The notes under the pieces were generated by a model, which saw only the letters and a list, made by a program, of their open reading frames with translations, made no database searches and had not been told where the DNA came from. Shown in pieces: positions 35,802 through 43,279 of a DNA stretch of 64,000 nt. This stretch comes from DASUNQ01 sp044866775 (GTDB lineage Bacteria; Acidobacteriota; Thermoanaerobaculia; Multivoradales; UBA5704). The translations under genes were made by a program, and so were the position numbers. The stretch covers positions 5,257 to 69,256 of the forward strand of contig JBIOUG010000095.1 in NCBI GenBank assembly GCA_044866775.1, read 5' to 3'. Positions within the stretch are counted from its first letter, which is position 1, and each line of letters opens with the position of its first letter.

Positions 35802-38092
35802 TAGTTCTCGGTCGGCACCGAGCTGCGCCCGGAGAGGTCGAGGAAAGTGCCGACGTTCTTCAGGGTGAGCGAGAACCGGTACTCCCGGTTGCGCACCGCC
35901 TGCGCCTGGAACGAGACGAACTCGAAGCGGAAGCCGTAGCACTGCGACAGGTAGTTGGCGATCCAGCGCTGCTGCTGCAGCTCGGCGCTGTCGAAGTCGT
36001 AGGAGACCCGGCCCTCGAGGCGCAGCCGCTGCGGGAAGACGGAGAGGGCGCCGAAGACCTGGACCTGGGTGCCGAGCTCCGCCGGGTCGCCGGCTTGCGG
36101 CCGGCGGTAGAGGGTGAGCCCGAGGCTGTTGCCGGTCCCCCAGCCGTAGGCGCCGGAGAGCGAGCTCGACGCGATGCGGCTGTCCAGCGTGTCGTAGGAG
36201 AGGCGCGTCTCGAAGCTCGTCTTCTCGCTCGGGTTGATGCGCAGCAGGCTCTCGAGCGGCCCGGCGGTGTCGGTCTCGAGGCCGTCGATCGAGCGCTGCA
36301 GCGGCTGCTCGTCGTCGTAGGAGAGGTCGCGCGCCACCTCGAAGAGGAAGACCTCGCGCGCCGCGCCCGACTGTCCACCCCCGGTCCCCGCGGCCGGCTT
36401 GGCGAGGATGCGGTTGACGAGCGCGAAGCGGGAGCGGTTGGTGGCGAAGGCGGTGTCGATCTCGTCGAAGCGCGGGATGAGCGTCGGCTGCTCGTCGACC
36501 TCGCCCGAGTAGTTGTAGGTGACGCGCGGCGAGACCACGTGCTTGAAGCGCCCGAAGCCGCCGAGCTTGCGGTCGTAGATGCGCGAGAACGACGGCCCCA
36601 CCAGCTCGGCGCGGCCGAACGGGAAGTCGCGGGTGATCGACTCGCCGGTGAACTGGAAGGTGGTGCGCGACTGGCTGTCGCCGTACCAGGTGTAGCGCTC
36701 GCCGGCGACCAGCCGCAGCGACAGCCAGGGCAGCGTCGAGAGCGGCAGCGACAGCTCCGGGCCCAAGTCGAAGCGGCCGTAGCTGCCCTCGATGCCGAGC
36801 TGGTTGTCGAGGCTCAGGTAGTCGGCCGAGCCCTGGAAGGCGAGGTAGAACGGCGTCCGGCCGAGGCGCGTCGAGCGCAGCCGGTACTCGAGCTCCGGCA
36901 GCTTGCGCTGGACCAGCGTCACCCCCGGCTGATCGAGGGTCTGGACCTCGTTGAGCAGGAGGTTGACGAGGTGCGGCCCCGCGTTGCGGGCCACGAAGGC
37001 GCGGCTGTTGACCCGCCGTGTCGTGTTGCGGTCGATGTCGCGCTCGAAGTCGCGGAAGAACTCGAAGTCCGAGAAGTCCTCGTAGGCGATGACCCCGCGC
37101 ATCCCCCACGGCAGGTCATTGGTGACGTGGTCGAGGTTGAGCTTCCAGCGCCATTCGTCGCGGTCCGGGTCGCTCACCGCGTAGCCGGTGAAGCTGCCGC
37201 GCGTCCCTTCGCTCGGGGCGTAGCGGAACTCGTTGCCCAGGCCGAGGAAGCCCTTGCTGTAGGTGTCGACGTGGAAGGTCGTGTCGTAGCTCCGCCCGAG
37301 CGTCTGGAAGTAGGCCAGCGAGAGCGCGCCGCCGCGGCGGTCGGAGTAGCCGATGTTGGGAATCAGGAGGCCCGAGCTGCGCTCGCTCTTGACCGGCCAG
37401 ACGAGGTACGGCGTGTAGAGGACGGGCACGCGCTTGACCCGCATCGCGGCGCTCCGCACGTGGGCATAGCCCTCGACCTCCACCGTCGCCTTGCCCAGGC
37501 GGAAGCTCCAGTCGGGGCTCTCGCCGGCGCAGGAGGTGAAGGTGCCGTCGGTGACGGTGTAGGTGTCCTCGCCGATCTTCGCCACCTCGCTGCCGCTGAA
37601 GAAGTAGTCCTGCGCGACATGGGCGGTCGACTCGGTCAGCGTGCCGGTCTTGGTCTCGAGGTTGAAGGTGGCGGTGGCGCCGGTGATGCGGCGCGGCCCC
37701 TGGTCGATGATCACGTTGCCGGTGGCGGTGACGACCTTGGTCTCGATGTCCAGCTCGGCGCGGTCGGCCTTGAGCTCGATGTCCTGGTACTTGAGCTGCA
37801 CGGCACCCGCGAGCACCGCATAGTCCTCGCGCCGGTACTCGAGGCTCTCGGCGCTGCCCGAGGCCGTGCCGCCGCCGCGCTCGGGGGGGAAGTTCAGGTT
37901 GAAGTCGATGCGGTCGGCGGCGGGGGTCGGAGGGGCTGCCGGCGCCGGAGGCGCCGGTGGGGGCGTCTGCCCGGCAGCGGGAGGAGAAGCGGGCTGGGTA
38001 GGGGGGACCTCCTCGGTGGGCTGCGGCTCCTGGGCCGCCAGGGGCAGAGCCAGGCAGACTGCAAGCAGGAGAGCGGCGGGCACGCGGGCCAT
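35801..38092 (-). CDS. lptD: LPS-assembly protein LptD
   Basis: 763-residue outer-membrane protein that inserts lipopolysaccharide into the outer leaflet. A signal peptide (ALLLAVCLALPLAAQ) precedes a Pro-rich linker (about 22-60), an OstA/LptD N-terminal beta-jellyroll (QLKYQDIELKADRAELDIET, then TATGNVIIDQGPRRITG), and the C-terminal barrel from about 210 (VPVLYTPYLVWPVKSERSSG, GLLIPNIGYSDRRGG). ATG 38092 directly follows an in-frame GTG, so either can be used. It shows that the host has a diderm LPS envelope. Confidence 0.92.
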   Translation of the reverse strand: MARVPAALLLAVCLALPLAAQEPQPTEEVPPTQPASPPAAGQTPPPAPPAPAAPPTPAADRIDFNLNFPPERGGGTASGSAESLEYRREDYAVLAGAVQLKYQDIELKADRAELDIETKVVTATGNVIIDQGPRRITGATATFNLETKTGTLTESTAHVAQDYFFSGSEVAKIGEDTYTVTDGTFTSCAGESPDWSFRLGKATVEVEGYAHVRSAAMRVKRVPVLYTPYLVWPVKSERSSGLLIPNIGYSDRRGGALSLAYFQTLGRSYDTTFHVDTYSKGFLGLGNEFRYAPSEGTRGSFTGYAVSDPDRDEWRWKLNLDHVTNDLPWGMRGVIAYEDFSDFEFFRDFERDIDRNTTRRVNSRAFVARNAGPHLVNLLLNEVQTLDQPGVTLVQRKLPELEYRLRSTRLGRTPFYLAFQGSADYLSLDNQLGIEGSYGRFDLGPELSLPLSTLPWLSLRLVAGERYTWYGDSQSRTTFQFTGESITRDFPFGRAELVGPSFSRIYDRKLGGFGRFKHVVSPRVTYNYSGEVDEQPTLIPRFDEIDTAFATNRSRFALVNRILAKPAAGTGGGQSGAAREVFLFEVARDLSYDDEQPLQRSIDGLETDTAGPLESLLRINPSEKTSFETRLSYDTLDSRIASSSLSGAYGWGTGNSLGLTLYRRPQAGDPAELGTQVQVFGALSVFPQRLRLEGRVSYDFDSAELQQQRWIANYLSQCYGFRFEFVSFQAQAVRNREYRFSLTLKNVGTFLDLSGRSSVPTEN

Positions 38093-38138
38093 CACGTCGT
38101 ATCGCGGCGCGAAGACAGGTCTCGTCGCGGCGGAGCCG

Positions 38139-39320
38139 CTAGTCTACCCGCTCGACGATCATGGCGGTGGCCTCGCCGCCGCCGATGCAGATGGCGGCGC
38201 AGCCGGTGCGCGCGCCGCGCTCGCGCATGGCGTGGAGCAGGGTGACCAGGATCCGCGCCCCCGAGGCGCCGATCGGGTGCCCGAGCGCCACCGCGCCGCC
38301 GCGCACGTTGACCCGCGCATGATCGAGGCCGAGGTCGCGGAGGAAGGCGATGGCGACGACGGCGAAGGCCTCGTTGACCTCCCAGAGGTCGATGTCGGCG
38401 GCCTTCATCCCGGCGCGGTCGAGCACCACCTTGACCGCGCCCGCCGGCGCGGTCGTGAACCACTCCGGCTTCTGGGCGAGCGAGGCGTGCGCCACGATGC
38501 GCGCCAGCGGCTGCTTGCCCAGCGCCGCGGCGTGCGCCGCCGTCGTCAGCACCAGCGCCGCGGCGCCGTCGTTGAGCTTGCTCGCGTTGCCGGCGGTCAC
38601 CGTGCCGTCCTTCTGGAACGAGGGGCGGAGCGAGCCCATGCGCGCGAGATCGACGCGGAACGGCTCCTCGTCGCGCTCGACGAGCGTCGTCTCCCCCTTG
38701 CGGCCGGGCACCGGGACCGGCGCGATCTCCTCGCCGGCGCGGCCGCTCTCGGTCGCCTCGCGCGCCCGCCGGTAGCTCTCGAGGGCGTAGGCGTCCTGCT
38801 CCTCGCGCGTCACCGCGTACTCGGCGACGCAGAGCTCGGCGCAGCTCCCCATGTGGACGTCGCTGTAGGGGTCCCAGAGGCCGTCGTGGATGTTGGAGTC
38901 GATCAGCCTGCCGTGCCCCAGGCGCAGGCCCTCGCGCACGCCGGGGGCGAGGAACGGGGCCTGGCTCATGCTCTCCATGCCGCCGGCGGCGACCAGGGTG
39001 AAGTCGCCGCAGCGCAGGTCGTTGGCCGCCATCATCACCGCGCGCATCGCCGAGCCGCAGACCTTGTTGAGGGTCACCGCGCCGGTCGCCACCGGCATCC
39101 CGGCGCCGAGCGCCGCCTGCCGCGCCGGCGCCTGCCCCAGTCCGGCGGTCAGGACGCACCCCATGTTGACCTGCTGCACGTCTTCCGGCGCGACGCCCGC
39201 CCGCGCGATGGCGGCGGCCAGGGCGCGGCTCCCGAGCGCCGGCGCCGTCACGCCGGCGAGGGTCCCCTGGAAGGCGCCGATCGGCGTACGCACGGCGCTC
39301 AGGATGACGACGTCGTCCAT
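38139..39320 (-). CDS. atoB: Acetyl-CoA acetyltransferase (thiolase)
   Basis: 393-residue thiolase. The acyl-accepting Cys is in LNKVCGSAMRAV (about residue 88), the His in ALGHPIGASGAR (about 350) and the second catalytic Cys in GCAAICIGGGEA (about 380). MDDVVILSAVRTPIG at the start defines ATG 39320. Degradative or biosynthetic direction cannot be told; no other beta-oxidation genes are adjacent. Confidence 0.94.
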   Translation of the reverse strand: MDDVVILSAVRTPIGAFQGTLAGVTAPALGSRALAAAIARAGVAPEDVQQVNMGCVLTAGLGQAPARQAALGAGMPVATGAVTLNKVCGSAMRAVMMAANDLRCGDFTLVAAGGMESMSQAPFLAPGVREGLRLGHGRLIDSNIHDGLWDPYSDVHMGSCAELCVAEYAVTREEQDAYALESYRRAREATESGRAGEEIAPVPVPGRKGETTLVERDEEPFRVDLARMGSLRPSFQKDGTVTAGNASKLNDGAAALVLTTAAHAAALGKQPLARIVAHASLAQKPEWFTTAPAGAVKVVLDRAGMKAADIDLWEVNEAFAVVAIAFLRDLGLDHARVNVRGGAVALGHPIGASGARILVTLLHAMRERGARTGCAAICIGGGEATAMIVERVD

Positions 39321-39347
39321 GGACAGGGCTCCTGTGGTCGGCTTAGA

Positions 39348-39367
39348 GGCGCGAACGCTTTCGCGCC
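39348..39367. repeat. Short dispersed palindrome
   Basis: GGCGCGAA-CGCT-TTCGCGCC, an 8-bp perfect stem, lies 28 bases upstream of the thiolase start codon. The stem is the same as that of the hairpin at 35783-35801. In this place it cannot be a terminator for the thiolase gene, so it may be a small REP-like element. Confidence 0.5.
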
Positions 39368-39552
39368 GGGCTCCGATCAATCCTGGGAGCGCCTTCCGTC
39401 GCGCGACCAGCGCGACGGGCTCCTAGGCGGTACGGCCACCGGGGGGCGGAGGCCAGGCCGGACCAGCCCGGCGATCGTAGCACAGCGCTTCGGCGACGCC
39501 GGTCCCGCGCAGGCGCGGCATAGAATCACTGGACGCGCCCGCGCCTGCGACC

Positions 39553-39972
39553 ATGCGCACCCTCGGCATCGACTTCGGCACCAAGCGGATCGGCATCGCG
39601 ATCTCGGACCCTGCCGGGAGCGTGGCCGTCCCGCTGACGACGCTGCCGCGCACCAGCGACGCCGCGGCGGCCACCGAGATCGTCGAGATCGCCCGCCGCG
39701 AGGGCGTCGAGCGCCTCGTCGTGGGCGAGCCGGTCAACCTCGACGGCAGCCGCGGCGCCGCCGCAGTACGGGCGCGGCGCTTCGCCGAGCGCCTGGGCGA
39801 GGCGAGCGGCCTCCCCTGCGAGCTGGTCGGCGAGGCGCTGACCAGCGTCGAGGCCGAGGCGCGGCTGCGGGCGGCCGGGGTCGACCCGCGGCGGCAGCCG
39901 GAGCGGGTCGACGCCGTGGCGGCGCAGATCCTCCTCCAGGAGGCGCTCGACCGGGCGCCGCGCGGCGCATGA
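39553..39972 (+). CDS. ruvX: Holliday-junction resolvase-like RuvX/YqgF
   Basis: 139-residue RNase H-fold nuclease. MRTLGIDFGTKRIGIAISD holds the first catalytic Asp; VVGEPVNLDGSRG and the later EALTSVEAEARL and RVDAVAAQILLQEAL are family motifs with the other acids (Glu and Asp). YqgF proteins act in 16S rRNA maturation and possibly recombination. A TAGAAT box lies at 39521-39526. The stop overlaps the mltG start (ATGA). Confidence 0.9.
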   Translation: MRTLGIDFGTKRIGIAISDPAGSVAVPLTTLPRTSDAAAATEIVEIARREGVERLVVGEPVNLDGSRGAAAVRARRFAERLGEASGLPCELVGEALTSVEAEARLRAAGVDPRRQPERVDAVAAQILLQEALDRAPRGA

Positions 39973-41135
39973 GCCCGGCGCGGCGCGGTGGCGGCGGCTC
40001 ACGGCCGCGGCGGGCGAGCCGGCGCGAGGCTGCGCCGAAGCCCAAGGCGAAGCCGCAACGTACAAGGAAGGGCATGCGACCGCGGTTCGCGCTCGGACTG
40101 GGGCTCCTGGTGCTGCTCCTCGCCGTTCCCGCCGGCATGGCGGCGTGGTCCTGGTGGCGGCTCAACCAGCCCTACAAGGGATTCGCCGGTGCCGAGCGGA
40201 CGGTCACCGTCGAGCCCGGCATGGGGGCGGCCCAGATCCTCGACCTCCTGGCGCGCCAGGGCGTGATCGCCGACCCGCGGCTCGCCCGCACCTACCTCGT
40301 CTACGTGCTGCGCGACCCGCCGATGCAGGCCGGCGAGTACCTCTTCACCGGCCCGGCCTCGACGCCCGAGGTGCTGGGCAAGCTGGTCCGCGGCGAGGTG
40401 GTCTCGGTGCGCGTCACCCTGGTCGAAGGGCTGACCCTCGAGGAGAGCGCCCGCTCGCTCGCCGACCAGGGGCTCGCGACCTACGACGCGCTCGAGTCGG
40501 CCATGCGCGACCCGGCGCCCATCTCCGATCTCGATCCGGGGGCGCAGGACCTCGAGGGCTACCTCTTCCCGGAGACCTACAGCTTCGCCAAGCGCAGCCC
40601 GCCGGAGAAGGTCGTGCGGACGCTCGTCGACACCTTCCGCGCCCGCTGGCAGGAGCAGGTGGCCCCCCGCCGCGGCAAGGCCGACGCCCGCACGCTGCGC
40701 GAGCTGGTCACCCTGGCCTCGATCGTCGAGAAGGAGGCCAAGGTGCCGAGCGAGCGGCCGACGATCGCCGCCGTCTACCGCAACCGCCTGGAGCGCGGCA
40801 TCGGCCTCTTCGCCGACCCGACCGTGATCTACGTCTTGAAGCGCGAGGGCCGCTGGGACGGCAACCTCCGCCGCCGCGACCTCGAGCTGGACTCCCCCTA
40901 CAACACCTACCGCTACGCTGGCCTGCCGCCGGGCCCGATCTGCTCGCCAGGGTTAGCGAGCCTGGAGGCGGCGGCCCGGCCGGCGGACGTCGATTACCTG
41001 TACTTCGTAGGACGCAACGACGGCACGCACGTCTTCGCCGAGACGATGGCGGAGCACAACGCGAACGTGGAGCGGTGGCAGCGGAGATTTTGGAGGGAAC
41101 GGCGGGCGGCGGAACGGCGGGGGACGCCGAGGTAA
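39969..41135 (+). CDS. mltG: Endolytic murein transglycosylase MltG
   Basis: 388-residue inner-membrane anchored enzyme that cuts nascent glycan strands. A basic cytoplasmic tail precedes one transmembrane helix (about 41-61), a LysM-like part, and the YceG domain: LEGYLFPETYSF, TLASIVEKEA with the catalytic Glu (about residue 258), YRNRLERGIGLFADPTVIY and the closing SPYNTYRYAGLPPGPI. It is coupled to ruvX, a common gene order. Confidence 0.94.
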   Translation: MSPARRGGGGSRPRRASRREAAPKPKAKPQRTRKGMRPRFALGLGLLVLLLAVPAGMAAWSWWRLNQPYKGFAGAERTVTVEPGMGAAQILDLLARQGVIADPRLARTYLVYVLRDPPMQAGEYLFTGPASTPEVLGKLVRGEVVSVRVTLVEGLTLEESARSLADQGLATYDALESAMRDPAPISDLDPGAQDLEGYLFPETYSFAKRSPPEKVVRTLVDTFRARWQEQVAPRRGKADARTLRELVTLASIVEKEAKVPSERPTIAAVYRNRLERGIGLFADPTVIYVLKREGRWDGNLRRRDLELDSPYNTYRYAGLPPGPICSPGLASLEAAARPADVDYLYFVGRNDGTHVFAETMAEHNANVERWQRRFWRERRAAERRGTPR

Positions 41136-41259
41136 TCCGAGGCTACCGAAGAGTTCCGGAAAGCCGTCCATACAGCGTCCTCCCGCCGGCGATCGCTCAT
41201 GCGACGGTACGTGAAAGTCGAAGGCGGCGGGTCCCAGCTGATTCCTCACGGTTCCAGCG

Positions 41260-41631
41260 CTACGAGATCGAGAATTCATAGGCTTCGCGCAGGTACGGCT
41301 TCATGGCTTCGAGCTCCTCCATATCTCGAAGCTTGACCACGTGCGAGACGTGCTTTCGATCGGCGGCAACTTTCATGAACAGCTTGTTCTCCGCCTTCCG
41401 CCCCAGGTGGATCACGAGCCGCAAAGCATCAGACATGACCGTCAAGTCCGCGAAGATGCGGTTGCTCCGAAGCAACACGTATCGCTCGCGTGTCACGAAC
41501 TCCACGGGACCGAGCGAATTCGCGAACGACTCCAACGCGGCATAGAGCTCGATGAGCTCTGGCGATCTGTTCCGCAACACCTCGGTTCGGTTGCCGGTAC
41601 CGCAAGCGTGGCGGGCTCCGACTCTCTCCAT
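41260..41631 (-). CDS. DUF5655-like protein
   Basis: 123-residue protein. Residues about 35-120 match the DUF5655 domain: SLGPVEFVTRERYVLLRSNR, then FADLTVMSDALRLVIHLGRK and DRKHVSHVVKLRDMEEL. The ATG at 41631 gives an N-terminus (MERVGARHACGTGNRTEV) unlike the family, and the frame overlaps a truncated small gene upstream, so the true N-terminal part may have been deleted. Function unknown; such domains occur in accessory and restriction-related genes. Confidence 0.65.
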   Translation of the reverse strand: MERVGARHACGTGNRTEVLRNRSPELIELYAALESFANSLGPVEFVTRERYVLLRSNRIFADLTVMSDALRLVIHLGRKAENKLFMKVAADRKHVSHVVKLRDMEELEAMKPYLREAYEFSIS

Positions 41632-41741
41632 TCTTTGAGGCGGTAGAGATCATCCGCAGTGATCTTTCTTTCGCGAAGGCGCTCGAAGAGGTGGTCGCGG
41701 AGGGCGGGAGGCAGGTTGGCCCACTGGATCTTCGGCATCAT
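41493..41741 (-). pseudogene. Small RHH-partner protein, C-terminus lost
   Basis: The first 43 residues (MMPKIQWANLPPALRDHLFE, then RLRERKITADDLYRLKEWRE) look like a short conserved protein usually found behind an RHH gene. After ESEP the expected tail is replaced by low-quality sequence (Cys, Ser and Arg rich) that runs to 41493 through the DUF5655 gene in another frame. A deletion joining the two genes near 41605 explains both. Its ATG overlaps the stop of the RHH gene (TGATG). Confidence 0.55.
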
Positions 41742-41995
41742 TCACCGAACGTCATCCGGGCCAGTTCCTCCTTTAGGCTGCTCTGCTCCTCAGGATCCGT
41801 GGAACGCGCGAGACGGTCGGCGAGATCGAAGAAGCGCCTACGCTCCTTCTCCCGTGCCTCAAGTCCGGACTCGATCAGTTCGATGAGGATGCGATTGGCG
41901 CTCGTGCGGCTCGATTTGGCAAGCGACTTGACGCGGCGTGCGACTCGCGGCGGGAGGCTGACACTCTGGCGGACGGGTCTCTCGGCTGGCGGCAT
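41738..41995 (-). CDS. Ribbon-helix-helix (antitoxin-like) protein
   Basis: 85-residue protein with an RHH DNA-binding core: RPVRQSVSLPPRVARRVKSL, then ANRILIELIESGLEAREKER, followed by a charged helical tail. Start ATG 41995 is used; an in-frame TTG lies 18 bases upstream. It overlaps its small partner gene and is probably the antitoxin/repressor of a toxin-antitoxin-like pair. A threefold CACCA repeat with 10-bp spacing lies just upstream. Confidence 0.75.
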   Translation of the reverse strand: MPPAERPVRQSVSLPPRVARRVKSLAKSSRTSANRILIELIESGLEAREKERRRFFDLADRLARSTDPEEQSSLKEELARMTFGE

Positions 41996-42007
41996 GACGA
42001 GAGAGTA

Positions 42008-42032
42008 CACCAAACTGCACCAGAGAGCACCA
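42008..42032 (-). promoter_or_regulatory. Operator-like CACCA repeats, 10-bp period
   Basis: CACCA occurs at 42008-42012, 42018-42022 and 42028-42032 (TGGTG on the coding strand), exactly one helical turn apart, 13-37 bases before the RHH start codon. Regularly phased short direct repeats are the usual target of RHH repressors, so autoregulation is inferred. Confidence 0.55.
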
Positions 42033-42072
42033 AGATACCCAGGACACCGGCCTGAAGGGATGGAATCGGCTC

Positions 42073-42309
42073 GTGCCCGAGCGCTCGCTGCCGCCGCTTC
42101 CCGGAGTCGACCCGGACTCGGCGCCGTTGCCCGACGACCCCGCCTATCAGCAGTGGCGGGAGGAGACGATCTTCTCGCCCGAAGGCGTCGACCGCGCCCT
42201 CATCTGGGAGCACCTCCACCGATCACCGGACGAGCGCCTGGCCATCCTCGAGCGCGCAGTCAACGACATCCTGGAGCTGCGCGGTGGACGGTGGCCGGAG
42301 GACAGCTGA
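42073..42309 (+). CDS. Small hypothetical protein
   Basis: 78-residue acidic protein, VPERSLPPLPGVDPDSAPLP followed by a helical half (WREETIFSPEGVDRALIWEH, RLAILERAVNDILELR). GTG 42073 is preceded by GAAGGGA. No recognisable domain. It lies among toxin-antitoxin-like genes and ends just before two stem-loops; the predicted helical C-terminus and small size would suit an antitoxin, but that is only a guess. Confidence 0.5.
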   Translation: MPERSLPPLPGVDPDSAPLPDDPAYQQWREETIFSPEGVDRALIWEHLHRSPDERLAILERAVNDILELRGGRWPEDS

Positions 42310-42333
42310 TCCACTCCAGCGCCGTCGGGGAAT

Positions 42334-42379
42334 GTACCGTCTGTCACGGTACCTCGGCATCTATGGCTAAGTGCCGAGA
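42334..42379 (+). terminator. Two consecutive stem-loops after the 78-aa gene
   Basis: GTACCGT-CTGTC-ACGGTAC (42334-42352) is followed at once by CTCGGCA-N12-TGCCGAG (42354-42379), each with a perfect 7-bp stem. They follow the small gene by 25 bases. No U-run is present. Either a factor-assisted terminator or part of a structured RNA. The rest of 42380-42461 has no recognised feature. Confidence 0.4.
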
Positions 42380-42461
42380 GGTCGTGGCTGAGCGCACACC
42401 GCATCGGGCGCGAGGAGCCCGCGACGGGCTCCGCTGCCTCGCGTGTTGCGTATTTCAATCA

Positions 42462-42491
42462 TTGACGCTCGGCGAACCGAGCCGATAGTCT
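42462..42491 (+). promoter_or_regulatory. Promoter with operator-like repeat, upstream of symE-like gene
   Basis: TTGACG (42462-42467) and TAGTCT (42486-42491) are 18 bases apart. The spacer contains an inverted repeat GCTCGG-CGAA-CCGAGC (42467-42482), ideally placed to block RNA polymerase. Transcription would begin near 42498 and give a leader of about 140 bases before the symE-like ATG. Confidence 0.55.
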
Positions 42492-42547
42492 GACGGCAGG
42501 TAGTCAAAGCGACCAACGGGAGATCGTGATCGACGACGCGTGAAGCC

Positions 42548-42608
42548 GGCTCGGCGGGTCCGAGCCGAGACCTCTAAAGCGGGCACGGCAGAGGGCGCAA
42601 CCTCTGCC
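42548..42608 (+). promoter_or_regulatory. Structured 5' leader of the symE-like gene
   Basis: Two perfect hairpins, GGCTCGG-CGGGT-CCGAGCC (42548-42566) and GGCAGAGG-GCGCAA-CCTCTGCC (42587-42608), lie in the leader; the ribosome site GAGGAGGGACCTC before ATG 42639 can itself pair GAGG with CCTC. In E. coli symE is held down by an antisense RNA against its leader, so RNA-level control is plausible here, though not shown. Confidence 0.45.
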
Positions 42609-42638
42609 GGCCCTGGCCCACACACGAGGAGGGACCTC

Positions 42639-43078
42639 ATGTGCAGACGTAGTCGGAAGTGTAACCCCCTGCCGGATCCACCGGCGCCCAAGACGACAAG
42701 GACACGTTGGAGCAGGACCCCGCCGTGGCGCGCGCCCAGGCGCTCGCGGAGAGCGGGAGGGCCGTGGCGCGCGGGCGCCGCCACGCCGCCGGTGGCGAGT
42801 CGAGCGAGTCCGAAGAGCAACAGTCCGCGGCAGCCCTGCGCCGGATCGTCGGCGACTTTCTCGAGCGGGAGGCGCGGCGGCGGCGGCGGGACGCGCGGGC
42901 GCGGGCGGCGCGTGCCAATGGCCGCCGGTTCGCGACGATCTGCGGCCGTTTCCAGGGCCACGGCAGGGTGCCGGACCTGCGGCTGTCAGGAAAGTGGCTC
43001 GCGGACGCGGGCTTCGATCTCGGGCAGCAGTACGAGGTGGAGGTCGAGGCGGGGAGGCTGACGATTCGGGCGGTCTGA
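42639..43078 (+). CDS. SymE-like toxin, frameshifted near its N-terminus
   Basis: The C-terminal 45 residues (GHGRVPDLRLSGKWLADAGF, then DLGQQYEVEVEAGRLTI) are the SymE AbrB-fold domain; an Arg-rich helical part precedes it. Strong ribosome-site sequence leads to ATG 42639 (MCRRSRKCNP), but the toxin frame opens only after a run of five C at 42662: with six C the frame would join as KCNPPAGSTGAQDDKDTLEQ. So the gene is shifted by one base, by mutation or base-calling error; TTG 42707 or GTG 42725 could still start a shorter product. In E. coli symE also lies in a restriction-gene cluster. Confidence 0.7.
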
Positions 43079-43157
43079 GCCGCAGCCGGCTCACGCTGCC
43101 GCCACCATCGACTGAAGCGCTCGGCGAGCCGATATAGCGACGCGGCCGTGGCCGCGA

Positions 43158-43189
43158 AACCTTCCGGGCGGGTACCCGCCCGGAAGGTT
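43158..43189. repeat. Perfect 32-bp palindrome after symE-like gene
   Basis: AACCTTCCGGGCGGGT followed by its exact reverse complement (43158-43189), preceded by a smaller palindrome GCGGCC-GT-GGCCGC (43143-43156). It can form a long stem-loop in RNA or a cruciform in DNA. It is placed as a terminator between the toxin gene and the restriction operon but lacks a U-run. Confidence 0.7.
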
Positions 43190-43279
43190 GAAGCCATTCC
43201 CACTTCCGAGTACGCTCGATGGGACTCTGCCCGAAGAAAGACATGACTTTCCTGCGGAGTTGAGGGCACTAGGCTCAGC

